Of a stretch of DNA of 64,000 nt, positions 36,233 through 47,265 are shown piece by piece; the stretch's first letter is position 1, and each line of letters begins with the position of its first letter. The stretch lies in NCBI GenBank assembly GCA_000149265.1, contig CH000786.1, positions 1,003,728 to 1,067,727 on the forward strand. Reading direction: 5' to 3'. Made by a program: the position numbers and the translations under genes. Source of the stretch: Ciona savignyi. Taxonomy: Eukaryota; Chordata; Ascidiacea; Phlebobranchia; Cionidae. Below the pieces are notes generated by a model, which was not told the DNA's origin, ran no database searches, and worked only from the letters and a program-made list of their open reading frames with translations.

Positions 36233-37398
36233 CGTTCACCACGAGGTCCAGGGACCAAGTTCGATTTTTTATATTCAACAAAGAAACGCGAAAATCGGCG
36301 AGAAACAAACTCAGATTACAATCGCTACCTACCAGCGCACTCTTGCCCGAAAATAAATCAAGCGACTCGCAAACATTGGAGTTGACTCAAGAAAAAAATT
36401 GATTTTTAACTTTCTGAATCGTTTTATGTTCCAATGAGTAGTCATATCGTTTGGCGTAATGCATATTTCGTTGTGCAGCCTGGTAATTGGAATGCGAAAA
36501 ACATCTAAATTATTGACTGTACTATTACATTTTGCATGAAAACCCTTTACTTAAATTTCTGGAAGTCTTAGATTTTTTTACAATTTAAAATTGAAGCTTG
36601 AATCTGCAAACTAAACCTAAAACCCAAATTACACACACACTCGGTGTATAAAATACATCAATTGTGGTGAGGGACCCTGCTTGAATAACATATAGTATTC
36701 AAAATGTATTTTACAAACAATAGTGGTGGGTAAACACGTGGTTGAAACTATCTAGTACTAATAATTCTTCCACCTTACACCATGACGAGGCAATAAAAAA
36801 TTAACTAAACTGCACGCTGACCTAATTAGATTATGTCAACAACAAACTTTTTTAGTATAGTAGCATTATATACCCTCTTCTCTTACTTTATCTTATTTCA
36901 TTATTTTATAAAAAAATGCCATACGATTTGTATAGTTTTTATTTTTATTCTGTTGCGATAAATTGAAAGAAGATTTTACGCATCACGTCAACCTGCAAAC
37001 AAAATAGATTAGCATACGATATTCTTGCTTATTTCGATGATGAAAAAATGTAAGGCTTTATTAGACGAGTAATTAACAGATTGATTCGTGTCCATGCTAT
37101 TGCAGCTTGTTTTGTATGTTAAACGTTTCCCTTTAGTTGTAGGGTCGTGAAGTCGAATGGTTACAGAGCCCATCGCGGAAGCGAAATTTAACACGAAAAA
37201 AAAATTCAAATTTAGAAGAACTCATTAATCCACTTGGTAAATGCTATGTCTGCTGAGTGCTTTTCCCAAGGACACAGCACGCGAGCTAGCTGGACGTACT
37301 TGCCCATTAAGCTATTCGCTTGCACACATTAGGACATTTGAACAACATGTAGTTCAGAAGAAAAAAATAATTTTACCTTGTTGGTTACCGCTGAGTGC

Positions 37399-37676
37399 CT
37401 ACTCGTCGTTATCGTTGACATTTGCCTCATCGGCTTCCATTTCTGAAATGAAATTTGAGTTAGACCTCCTCGTACAAACCAAGATTGAGCAAATTTTAAG
37501 GGAATATGCCAAATCAATTTCGTGATAATATTACCTGGCATTTCTTGTTGTTGTTCCTCTTGGTTCCATGCCCAACGTCTGCGTCTGCGAATTCTGCGAC
37601 GACGACGCCAAGCGTCAGATTCTTCAGCGGCCAGAAGCACAAGTGCGAGAAGGAGTACGAAGAGAGCTTTGTTCAT
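37399..37676 (-). CDS. Family 1 gene 3: Arg/Trp-rich peptide precursor
   Basis: Exons 37535-37676 and 37399-37442, 61 residues. The coding sequence is the same as gene 1 at the protein level (signal ...LLAAEESDA, core R5-I-R5), but the stop is TAG instead of TAA. The non-coding first exon ends at 37735, the TATA box is at 37784-37791, and a 3'-UTR exon ends at 36992. The gene is divergent from gene 4. Confidence 0.85.
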
Positions 37677-37783
37677 CTGAAAATTCATAGTTGTTACTGA
37701 AACAGTTACCCTTTAGGTAATTTAAGAAAATTACCTTTGTAGTATTCTTTCAAGAAAGATAACTTTGGTCGATTGAAGGCTGG

Positions 37784-37791
37784 AATTTATA
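37784..37791 (-). promoter_or_regulatory. TATA box of family 1 gene 3
   Basis: tataaatt on the minus strand, in the same position relative to the first exon as in gene 1. Confidence 0.7.
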
Positions 37792-38601
37792 GCAGAAACT
37801 TTTTTCTGGTTATTTCCGAAGTACCCTCTCGTCTCTTCTTTTGTCTTCATAGCACGTTTTCCAACATTGCGGGAAACGAATATCCTGAATGGAGCAGCTG
37901 CTTCTGTTGTTGTTAATATCTTAACGCAATACAACAAACGTAAAGTATCCAATTTGCAATAAACTTATACTTTACTTTTGACCACAAACATGTTTTTGTT
38001 TAAGATACATTGGGATAGCAGTATTCTGTGTTCCTTATAGGCTACTGTACTTAAATTAAAAAACATTCTTGAAATTTCACAGGATAATCATTAAACTACA
38101 ATAAAACTTATGTAGGGTAGCCTAGAACCCGCTGTCTTTAACTCAGTTATGGGAAAACGGCGAAAAACTAGTTTTCGCAAGCAAAAACGGATGATTCTCT
38201 AAATTACGACAGCAGATTTTATTTTCATTCTGTGAAAAAACTTCGAATAAATAATTATATTGAAACATAAATAGAGATTTTAAAAGGCCTCGCCTTAGAC
38301 CAGTTTTTAGCTTAGATTTCATATATTAATTGGTGTAGACATTGATTATCATAAAGTATAACATAATGACACCGGAAGAAACCGCATAAAGAAGGGTGAC
38401 TGGAGTTAATAAGAACTTTCCATCTTACATATGAAATTTGGGCAATTGGTTCTTCTTGTGTGACATTATTTACATCGAAAGTTGACATTCATATTCGTTA
38501 TGTTAGGAATAAGCAACCCAGGAACCTACTATTAAAATATAATTTTATAAGATATTCGCTAGTATTGCCTATGGTTGGTTGGAGCCCACATAAAACTTTA
38601 A

Positions 38602-39020
38602 CTCTTTCCCTCCTAACTCGCCATATATGAACTACTGAAGATAAAAATACAGTTCGAATTTTCCTAAGTACAAAAACTATTAGACAATCTACATTCCAAT
38701 TTTCATATCATTTGGGCATTCCAATAATAAGTGAGTATTTCGTTTGTCAGTGCACCTCAAATTTTTCAAAGTCGAGCAGAATTTTCTTTGCATAAAAAGT
38801 GGTGTTCACTAAAGTTTACATAATATATTCTTTATTAGAGGTAGATTTTAGATGTGCAGCTTGTTTAAAAGAGGGATAAATTATCTTTCCAACCATACTA
38901 AATATTAAATCATAGCATAAACTTTAGAAAAACTGTGCTAATTTGAAAATGACTAAAAATTGTAAAAAACACTGCGGGACAGCATGTTTGAATTAATGCA
39001 TTTGGCCGGGAGTGAAAGAG
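38602..39020. mobile_element. 419-bp MITE with TTAA target duplication
   Basis: Flanked by TTAA at 38598-38601 and 39021-39024. The ends are imperfect inverted repeats (ctctttccctcc and gggagtgaaagag). The paralogous sites at 30.76, 42.45, 45.42 and 48.3 kb are empty and contain a single ttaa. TTAA duplication suggests a piggyBac-type source. No coding capacity. Confidence 0.85.
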
Positions 39021-40389
39021 TTAATGTTTATTGGTAATATATACTTATACTTTGTGTTATGTATTTAGCACAAAAAACATCTATAGAAGAAATAGTCAAA
39101 TCTTGCTAAAACATACAGCGTAGCGTATAGAGAAGTATTGGTGGCTAACACGTGGTTAACACTATCCTTTTTTACTTATTTTTAGTATGCCAAAGTGAAT
39201 CCTTTATTTAAAAAATATGGTCATCAAGACTAAATTGTTAACTTGTGGAACCTGTAAGATTCTGCGTGCGGAAACAAACGTTATACACTTTGTACAAGGT
39301 TTAGTAAGTGTGATTAACAGCCCGATCGTAACTACATAATAGGATTTAAAAACACGAGTGGCCAACACGTGGTTGACATGACAAGGTGTTACCGTATCTA
39401 CATTTTTATTTTTATTTGTAAATATATTAATTAGAAAAATATAACTTTTTTGCATAAACATTACACCAATGAGGGTTTAAACATTTCGTTAAGCAAGTTA
39501 ATGCAAGCCGGTGTTTGTTTAGGCAAATACGTTGCGACGTGCAAAATACTTCCCCCAACCCCGTGCATTTTCACTCGTGGCATCACGATAATGTTATGAC
39601 TCCCTCCAATACGTTCTCTAACATTACGGAAATCGTATATCCTGGATTAAGTGGATGTTTTTCTTGATGCTTAAATCTTAACGCAAAGTATTAACATTCT
39701 TGTCTAATGTTCATATAAAAGTGTGGTGCAACTATGGGTAATACGGTCAGCAAGAACATTATTATAAAATCATATTTTATTGTAAGTGCTCCAAATTTCT
39801 TGTACCCATAATATCGAACATGCATGTCTACTGATTTAAATATGTCACGCTACAACAATCAATTGCAGATGCGTTTGACTTATAGATATTTGTTGCCAGA
39901 GAAACTTTGTGTAATATACAGCTAACAATCTGTAAAACACAAATCAATAGAAAATGTACAAGGTAACAAAACTATTTCAAGAGCCCTCTTTAAATAATTA
40001 GTGCTATTTCAATAATTATTTTACTCTAATTTTTTTATTGTACGTAAATAAAACTTCACAGTTGCAATTCAGATACCCTCGTAGTTTTTGGTTAAAATAC
40101 AAATAACCCTTCTTTCGTTTCCCCCATAACTTGTGTTAAAGACAGGTATATTCTACCCTGCATTTAACGCGATGAATTGTTCTTACCGTGGCATTTCACA
40201 AGAATGTTTGTTGATTTAAGTACAGGGATCGAACACAGAATACTACTATTAAACACATCTTGGCACCAATATGTTTGTGGTAATTACCAAAGATTGAAGC
40301 AAACTTAAAAGATTATTGTCCATACAAAAATTACGCAATTTTGCGTTAAGATTTTAACAACAACAGAATCAGCTGCTTAATCCAGGACA

Positions 40390-40522
40390 TACGTTTCCCG
40401 CAATGTTAGAAAACGTGCTATAAGACGAGAGGGTACTTCGGAAATAACCCGAAAAAAGTTTCTGCTATAAATTAAAGTGCTCAATCGAACAAAATTATCT
40501 TTCTTGAAAGGATACTACAAAG
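40390..40522 (+). promoter_or_regulatory. Promoter and non-coding first exon of family 1 gene 4
   Basis: A conserved block: 'cgtttcccgcaatgttagaa', then 'gagggtacttcggaaataac', then TATA box tataaatt (40466-40473). The first exon ends at 40522 with donor gtaagt. The same block precedes genes 1, 3, 5, 6 and 7 but not gene 2. Confidence 0.75.
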
Positions 40523-40581
40523 GTAAGTTTTCTAATTTACCCAAAGCGTAACTGTTTTGGTAATAACGATGAATTTTTCAG

Positions 40582-40871
40582 ATGAATAAAGCTCTCTTCG
40601 TACTCCTTCTCGCACTTGTGCTTCTGATGGTCACTGAAGAATCTGATGCTTGGCGCCGCCGTCGCCGCCGTCGCAGAATTACCAGACGCAGACGTTGGGC
40701 ATGGAACCAAGAGGAACAACAACAAGAAATGCCAGGTAATATTATCACGAAATTGATTTGGCATATCCTCTAAAATCTGGCTCAATCTTTGTTTGTACGA
40801 GGAGGTCTAACTCGAATTTAATTTCAGAAATGGAAGCCGATGAGGCAAATGACAACGATAACGACGAGTAA
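40582..40871 (+). CDS. Family 1 gene 4: Arg/Trp-rich peptide precursor
   Basis: Exons 40582-40735 and 40828-40871 encode 65 residues: signal peptide ending EESDA, core WRRRRRRRRITRRRRWAW, NQEEQQQEMP, then an acidic exon ending NDNDNDE. A third intron begins 22 nt after the stop (donor at 40894) and runs to 41934. The 3'-UTR exon begins gtcgacgggatgctc at 41935 and carries overlapping AATAAA-like signals near 41980-41995. The short stop-to-junction distance should avoid nonsense-mediated decay. Confidence 0.85.
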
Positions 40872-41183
40872 GCATTCAGCGATAACCAACAAGGTAAACT
40901 TAGTTTTTCTTCTAAACTATTTGTTGTTTAAATGTTCAAATGTGTCGAAGTGAATAGCTAAATGAACAAGTACGTCCAGCTAGCTAGGCTACTGTGTTCC
41001 TACGTAATGCACTTACGTAGCATATAGCCTTTTTGAAGGATAAGTTTTTTAATTTTAATGGGATCTTAGTATCATGACTGTTTTTTTTATAATATTGATA
41101 AGTAGATATATGTGTCGATCGCGTTAACCTTTTGACCACACGACCGAACTGCTTAAATTAAAGGAACGTTTAACATGCAAACT

Positions 41184-41709
41184 GTTACAATGCAGCCTTC
41201 AAAATTGAATTTCCGTAACATAGGCTGCTTGTAACGTTGGCACAGTCAAATATACTCGCTTGCTTCCTCGAAGTGGTATATATTTGTAAAGCAAAAGCGG
41301 TTTTCTGTAAATAAAATTCGACTTAAATATAAAAAACACAATATAACAAACTCATTCAAAACCATTCTTACCGAACTGTGCGTGATCCCAATCTAATTGT
41401 TTTACATAAATTTAAATTTGCATAAATATATCGTAATGCTCTGCGAAGAAATAAAGAAAGAAAATCTGTTAATAAACAAATACTATAACCGTTAACAAAT
41501 ACTATAAAACTAAAGACTCATTTGGCTTAGAACTGAAATATAATAAGGAACTTAGAGGTCGAGTATTTAAAGAAGGAAAAAACGTCGATTGCCAATTAGC
41601 TTGCGCGTCTTATCGCACAACTTAAGGAAGCCGGAATGTAAATGCATTAACGAACGTAAAAGGCGCGAACAAAGTAAAGAACAGTGAAGAAAAAATTTAT
41701 ACACAAACT
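41184..41709. mobile_element. About 526-bp insertion in the 3' intron of gene 4
   Basis: Present in gene 4 but not at the matching point of genes 5 (44660) or 6. The inserted DNA is flanked by 'caaact' (41178-41183 and 41704-41709), which suggests a 6-bp target duplication. I cannot assign the element type. Confidence 0.65.
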
Positions 41710-42119
41710 ACGTTGCAATATGTCAGGTGATCCGCTAGTTAGACACGAAATAATCGGTTGAATTCTCGTGTGATAAAACCCTACATTTCCCTATCTCGGG
41801 GATAAATAAGAATGGTTCAGGTCACAGATACAGATTCCGACTTACATGCAAAAAGGTCCTAGTGACGATATCATTATGGTTTCGAGACATATGGGTTCAT
41901 TGTAAAACAAAACTAATATTCTTATTTTTTTCAGGTCGACGGGATGCTCAAAATCTTGTTTCAATTTATCGCAACAAAATAAAAATAAAAACATACAAAT
42001 TGTACCGCCTTGTTTATAAAATACAGGATTAAAATAATGTAACAGAAATGATGCATAGATAAAGGATGCTAGTGTTATGAAATAGTTTGTTTTTGACATA
42101 ATGTAATTAGGCTAGGATA

Positions 42120-43940
42120 GCCTTGGACCAGTTTTTAGCTTAGATTTCATATATTAATTGGTGCAGACATTGATTATTTAGTTTATATTAATTAAACTTG
42201 CTAACAGGTATCATAAAGTATAACATAATGACACCGGAAGAAATCGCATAAAGAAGGGTGACTGGAGTTAATAAGAACTTTCCATCTTACATATGAAATT
42301 TGGGCAATTGGTTCTTCTTGTGTGACATTATTTACATCGAAAGTTTACATTCATATTCGTTATGTTAGGAATAAGCAACCCAGGAACCTACTATTAAAAT
42401 ATAATTTTATAAGATATTTGCTAGTATTGCCTATGGTTGGCCACATAAAACTTTAATGTTTATTGGTAATATACACTTATACTTTGTGTTATGTGTTTAG
42501 CACAAAAAACATCTATAGAAGAAATAGTCAAATCGTGCTAAAACATACAGCGTAGCGTAGAGAAGTATTGGTGGCTAACACGTGGTTAACACTTTCCTTT
42601 TTTACTTATTTTTAGTATGCCAAAGTGAATCCTCCATTTAAAAAATATGGTCATCAAGATTAAATTGTTAACTTGTGGAACCTGTAAGATTCTGCGTGCG
42701 GAAACAAACGTTATACACTTTGTACAAGGTTTAGTAAGTGTGAATAACAGCCCGATTGTGAATACATAATGGGTTTTAAACATACGAGTGGCCAACACTT
42801 GGTTGACATGCCCAGGTGTAACCGTATCTACACTTTTGTTTGCAAATATCTTAATTAAGGAAATATTACTTTCTGTATAAACATTACATCAATGAGGTTT
42901 TAAACGTTAAGCAAGTTAAATGCAAGCTGGTGTTTGTTTAGGCAAATAAGTTGCGACGTGCGAAATACGTCCCACAACCCCGTGCATTTTCACTCGTGGC
43001 ATCACGATAATGTTATGACTCCCTCCAATATTCCTTTGGATCAGCACGTTCTCTAACATTGGGGAAATCGTACATCCTGGATTGAGTGGATGGTTTTGTT
43101 TATGCTAAAATTTTAACGCAGACTATTAACATTCTTGTCTAATGTCCATAAACGTTTTATGTGCGGTGCAACTATGGGTAATACGGTCATGTATATTATC
43201 ATAAAATCATATTTTATTGTAAGTTTTTCAATTTTTTTTGTAACTATAATAACAATCATGCATGTCTACTCTTGATGTAAAGATGTCACTNNNNNNNNNN
43301 NNNNNNNNNNNNNNNNNNNNNNNNNNNNNNNNNNNNNNNNNNNNNNNNNNNNNNNNNNNNNNNNNNNNNNNNNNNNNNNNNNNNNNNNNNAAAATAAACT
43401 AAACAATTTGGGGCAACACAAATCAATAGAAATTTTATAAGCTAACAAAATCTATTTCAAGAACCCTCTTCAAATATAATTATTGGTATTTCAATAATAA
43501 TTTTAACTCAAATTTTGTTTATTGGACGTGAATAAAACTTTACAGGTGCAATTCAGATACCATTGTAGTTTCTGTGTGAAAACCAAATAACACTTCTTTT
43601 GTTTTTCCCAAACCTCGTGTAAAAGACAAGTATATTCTACCCTGTATATGACGCGATAAATTGTTCTTGTGGTTTGAGTGCTATACCGTGAAATTTCACA
43701 AGAATGTTTGTTAATTTAAGTACAAGGAACTATCTAAATATATCTTAGCTCCAAGATGTTTGTGGTAATTCCCAAAGGTTAAAACAAACTTAAAAATTGT
43801 TGTTCATTGAAAAATTACGCAATTTTCCGTTAACATTTTAACAACAACAAAATCAGCTGCTCAATTCAGGATATTCGTTTCCCGCAATGTTAGAAAACGT
43901 GCTAAGAGGAGAGGGTACTTCGGAAATAACCCGAAAAAGT
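42120..43940. other. Spacer of the family 1 unit carrying gene 5
   Basis: No gene recognised. The spacer is joined directly to the 3' end of the previous unit at 'ccttggaccagtttttagc', where blocks 1 and 2 have a minus-strand gene, so that gene appears to have been deleted. Contains the N gap and a minus-strand promoter relic (about 43015-43130). Confidence 0.6.
43291..43390. other. Assembly gap (100 N)
   Basis: By comparison with the paralogous stretch 49619-49681, only about 63 bp are expected to be missing. Confidence 0.9.
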
Positions 43941-43947
43941 TTTCTGC

Positions 43948-43955
43948 TATAAATT
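43948..43955 (+). promoter_or_regulatory. TATA box of family 1 gene 5
   Basis: tataaatt; the non-coding first exon ends at 44004 (donor gtaagt). Confidence 0.7.
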
Positions 43956-44063
43956 ACAGCCCTCAACCGAATAAATTTATCTTTCTTGAAAGAATACTAC
44001 AAAGGTAAGTTTCTTAATTTACCTAAAGCGCAACTGTTTTGGTGAGAACGATGAATTTTTCAG

Positions 44064-44353
44064 ATGAATAAAGCTCTCTTCGTACTCCTTCTCGCACTTG
44101 TGCTTCTGATGGTCACTGAAGAATCTGACGCTTGGCGCCGCCGTCGCCGTCGTCGCAGAATTACCAGACGCAGACGTTGGGCATGGAACCAAGAGGAACA
44201 ACAACAAGAAATGCCAGGTAACATTATCACAAAGTTGATTTAGCATATCCTCTTAAATCTGGCTCAATCTTTGCTTGTACAAGAAGGTCTAACTCGAATT
44301 TAATTTCAGAAATGGAAGCCGATGAGGCAAATGACAACGATAACGACCAGTAA
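44064..44353 (+). CDS. Family 1 gene 5: Arg/Trp-rich peptide precursor
   Basis: Exons 44064-44217 and 44310-44353, 65 residues. Core R8-IT-R4 as in gene 4, acidic tail ending NDNDNDQ. The signal peptide is identical to gene 4. The 3'-UTR exon starts at 44892 after a roughly 0.5-kb intron. Promoter intact, so the copy looks functional. Confidence 0.85.
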
Positions 44354-46868
44354 GCACACAGTGGTAACCAACAAGGTAAACTTAGTTTTTCTTCTAAACT
44401 ATTTGTTGTTTAAATGTTCAAATGTGTCGAAGTGAATAGCTAAATAAACAAGTACGTCCAGCTAGCTAGGCTACTGTGTTCCTACGTAATGCACTTACGT
44501 AGCATATAGCCTTTTTGAAGGATAAGTTTTTTAATTTTAATGGGATCTTAGTATCATGACTGTTTTTTTATAATATTGATAAGTAGATATATGTGTCGAT
44601 CGCGTTAACCTTTTGACCACACGACCGAACTGCTTAAATTAAAGGAACGTTTAACATGCAAACTACGTTGCAATATGTCAGGTGATCCGCTAGTTAGACA
44701 CGAAATAATCGGTTGAATTCTCGTGTGATAAAACCCTACATTTCCCTATCTCGGGGATAAATAAGAATGGTTCAGGTCACAGATACAGATTCCGACTTAC
44801 ATGCAAAAAGGTCCTAGTGACGATATCATTATGGTTTCGAGACATATGGGTTCATTGTAAAATAAAACTAATATTCTTCTTTTTTTTTCAGGTCGACGGG
44901 ATGCTCAAAATCTTGTTTCAATTTATCGCAACAAAATAAAAATAAAAACATACAAATCGTACCGCCTTGTTTGTAAAATACAGGATTAAAATAATGTAAC
45001 AGAAATGATGCATAGATAAAGGATGCTAGTGTTATGAAATAGTTTGTTTTTGACATAATGTAATTAGGATAGGATAGCCTTGGACCAGTTTTTAGCTTAG
45101 ATTTCATATATTAATTGGTGTAGACATTGATTATTTAGTTTATATTAATTAAATTTGCTAACAGGTATCATAAAGTATAACATAATGACACCGGAAGAAA
45201 TCGCATAACGAAGGGTGACTGGAGTTAATAAGAACTTTCCATCTTACATATGAAATTTGGGTAATTGGTTCTTCTTGTGTGACATTATTTACATCGAAAA
45301 TTGACATTCATATTCGTTATGTTAGGAATGAGCAACCCAGGAACCTACTATTAAAATATAATTTTATAAGATGTTCGCTAGTATTGCCTATGGTTGGAGC
45401 CCACATAAAACTTTAATGTTTATTGGTAATATATACTTATACTTTGTGTTATGTATTTAGCACAAAAAACATCTATAGAAGAGATAGTCAAATCGTGCTA
45501 AAACATACAGCGTAGCGGAGAGAAGTATTGGTGGCTAACACGTGGTTAACACTTTCCTTTTTTACTTATTTTTAGTATGTCAAAGTGAATCCTCCATTTT
45601 AAAAATATGGTCATCAAGATTAAATTGTTAACTTGTGGAACCTGTAAGATTCTGCGTGCGGAAACAAACGTTATACACTTTGTAAAAAGTTTAGTAAGTG
45701 TGATTAACAGCCCGATCGTGACTACAAAATGGGTTTTAAAAATACAAGTGGCTAACACGTGGTTGACATGCCCAGGTGTAAGCGTATCTACACTTTTGTT
45801 TGTAAATATCTTAATTAGAAAAATATAACTTTTTTGCGTAAACATTACACCAATGAGGGTTTAAACATTTCGTTAAGCAAGTTAATGCAAGCCGGTGTTG
45901 TTTAGGCAAATGCGTTGGGACGTGCGAAATACTTCCCCCAACTCCGTGCATTTTCACTCGTGGCGTCACGAGAATGTTATGACTCCCTCCAGTACGTTCT
46001 CTAACATTACGGAAATCGTATATCCTGGATTAAGTGGATGTTTTTCTTGATGCTTAAATCTTAACGCAGAGTATTAACATTCTTGTCTAATGTTCATATA
46101 AAAGTGTGGTGCAACTATGGGTAATACGGTCAGCAAGAATATTATTATAAAATCATATTTTATTGTAAGTGCTCCAAATTTCTTCTACCCATAATATCGA
46201 ACATGCATGTCTACTCCTGATTTAAATATGTCACGCTACAACAATCAATTGCAGATGCGTTTGACTTATAGATATTTGTTGCCAGAGAAACTTTGTGTAA
46301 TATACAGCTAACAATCTGTATAACACAAATTAATAGAAAATATACAAGGTAACAAAACTACTTCAAGAGCCCTCTTCAAATAATTAGTGCTATTTCAATA
46401 CTTATTTTACTCTAATTTTTTTTATTGTACGCAAATAAAACTTTACAGTTGCAATTCAGATACCCTCGTAGTTTTTGGTTAAAATACAAATAACGCTTCT
46501 TTCGTTTCCCCCATAACTTGTGTTAAAGACAGGTATATTCTACCCTGCATTTAACGCGATGAATTGTTCTTGTAGCTTAAGTATTATACCGTGGCATTTC
46601 ACAACAATGTTTGTTGATTTAAGTACAGGGATCGAACACAGAATACTACTATTAAACACATCTTGGCACCAATATGTTTGTGGTAATTCCCAAAGATTGA
46701 AGCAAACTTAAAAGATTATTGTCCATAGAAAAATTACGCAATTTTGCGTTAAGATTTTAACAACAACGGAATCAGCTGCTTAATCCAGGACATACGTTTC
46801 CCGCAATGTTAGAAAACGTGCTATAAGGCGAGAGGGTACTTCGGAAATAACCCGAAAAAAGTTTCTGC

Positions 46869-46876
46869 TATAAATT
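46869..46876 (+). promoter_or_regulatory. TATA box of family 1 gene 6
   Basis: tataaatt; the first exon ends at 46925. Here the last exon base differs (aaaa before gtaagt instead of aaag). Confidence 0.7.
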
Positions 46877-46984
46877 ACAGCCCTCAGTCGAACAAATTTA
46901 TCTTTCTTGAAAGAATACTACAAAAGTAAGTTTCTTAACTTACCTAAAGCGCAACTGTTTTGGTGAGAACGATGAATTTTTCAG

Positions 46985-47265
46985 ATGAATAAAGCTCTCT
47001 TCGTACTCCTTCTCGCACTTGTGCTTCTGATGGTCACTGAAGAATCGGACGCTTGGCGTCGCCGTCGCAGAATTCGCAGACGCAGACGTTGGGCATGGAA
47101 CCAAGAGGAACAACAACAAGAAATGCCAGGTAATATTATCACGAAATTGATTTGGCACACCCTCTAAAATCTGGCTCAATCTTTGTTTGTACGAGGAGGT
47201 CTAACTCGAATTTCATTTCAGAAATGGAAACCGATGAGGCAAATGACAACGATAACGACCAGTAA
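46985..47265 (+). CDS. Family 1 gene 6: Arg/Trp-rich peptide precursor
   Basis: Exons 46985-47129 and 47222-47265, 62 residues. The core is the short form W-R5-I-R5-WAW, as in genes 1 and 3, but the signal peptide is of the gene 4 type (LLMVTEESDA), so the gene combines features of both groups. Tail METDEANDNDNDQ. The 3'-UTR exon starts at 47789. Confidence 0.85.

Larger units (their letters stand above)
35923..39500. repeat. Segmental duplication, block 2
   Basis: Counterpart of 25318-31200 without the satellite. Includes a copy of membrane-gene exon 2, family 1 gene 3 and the spacer, which here carries a 419-bp insertion. Confidence 0.8.
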
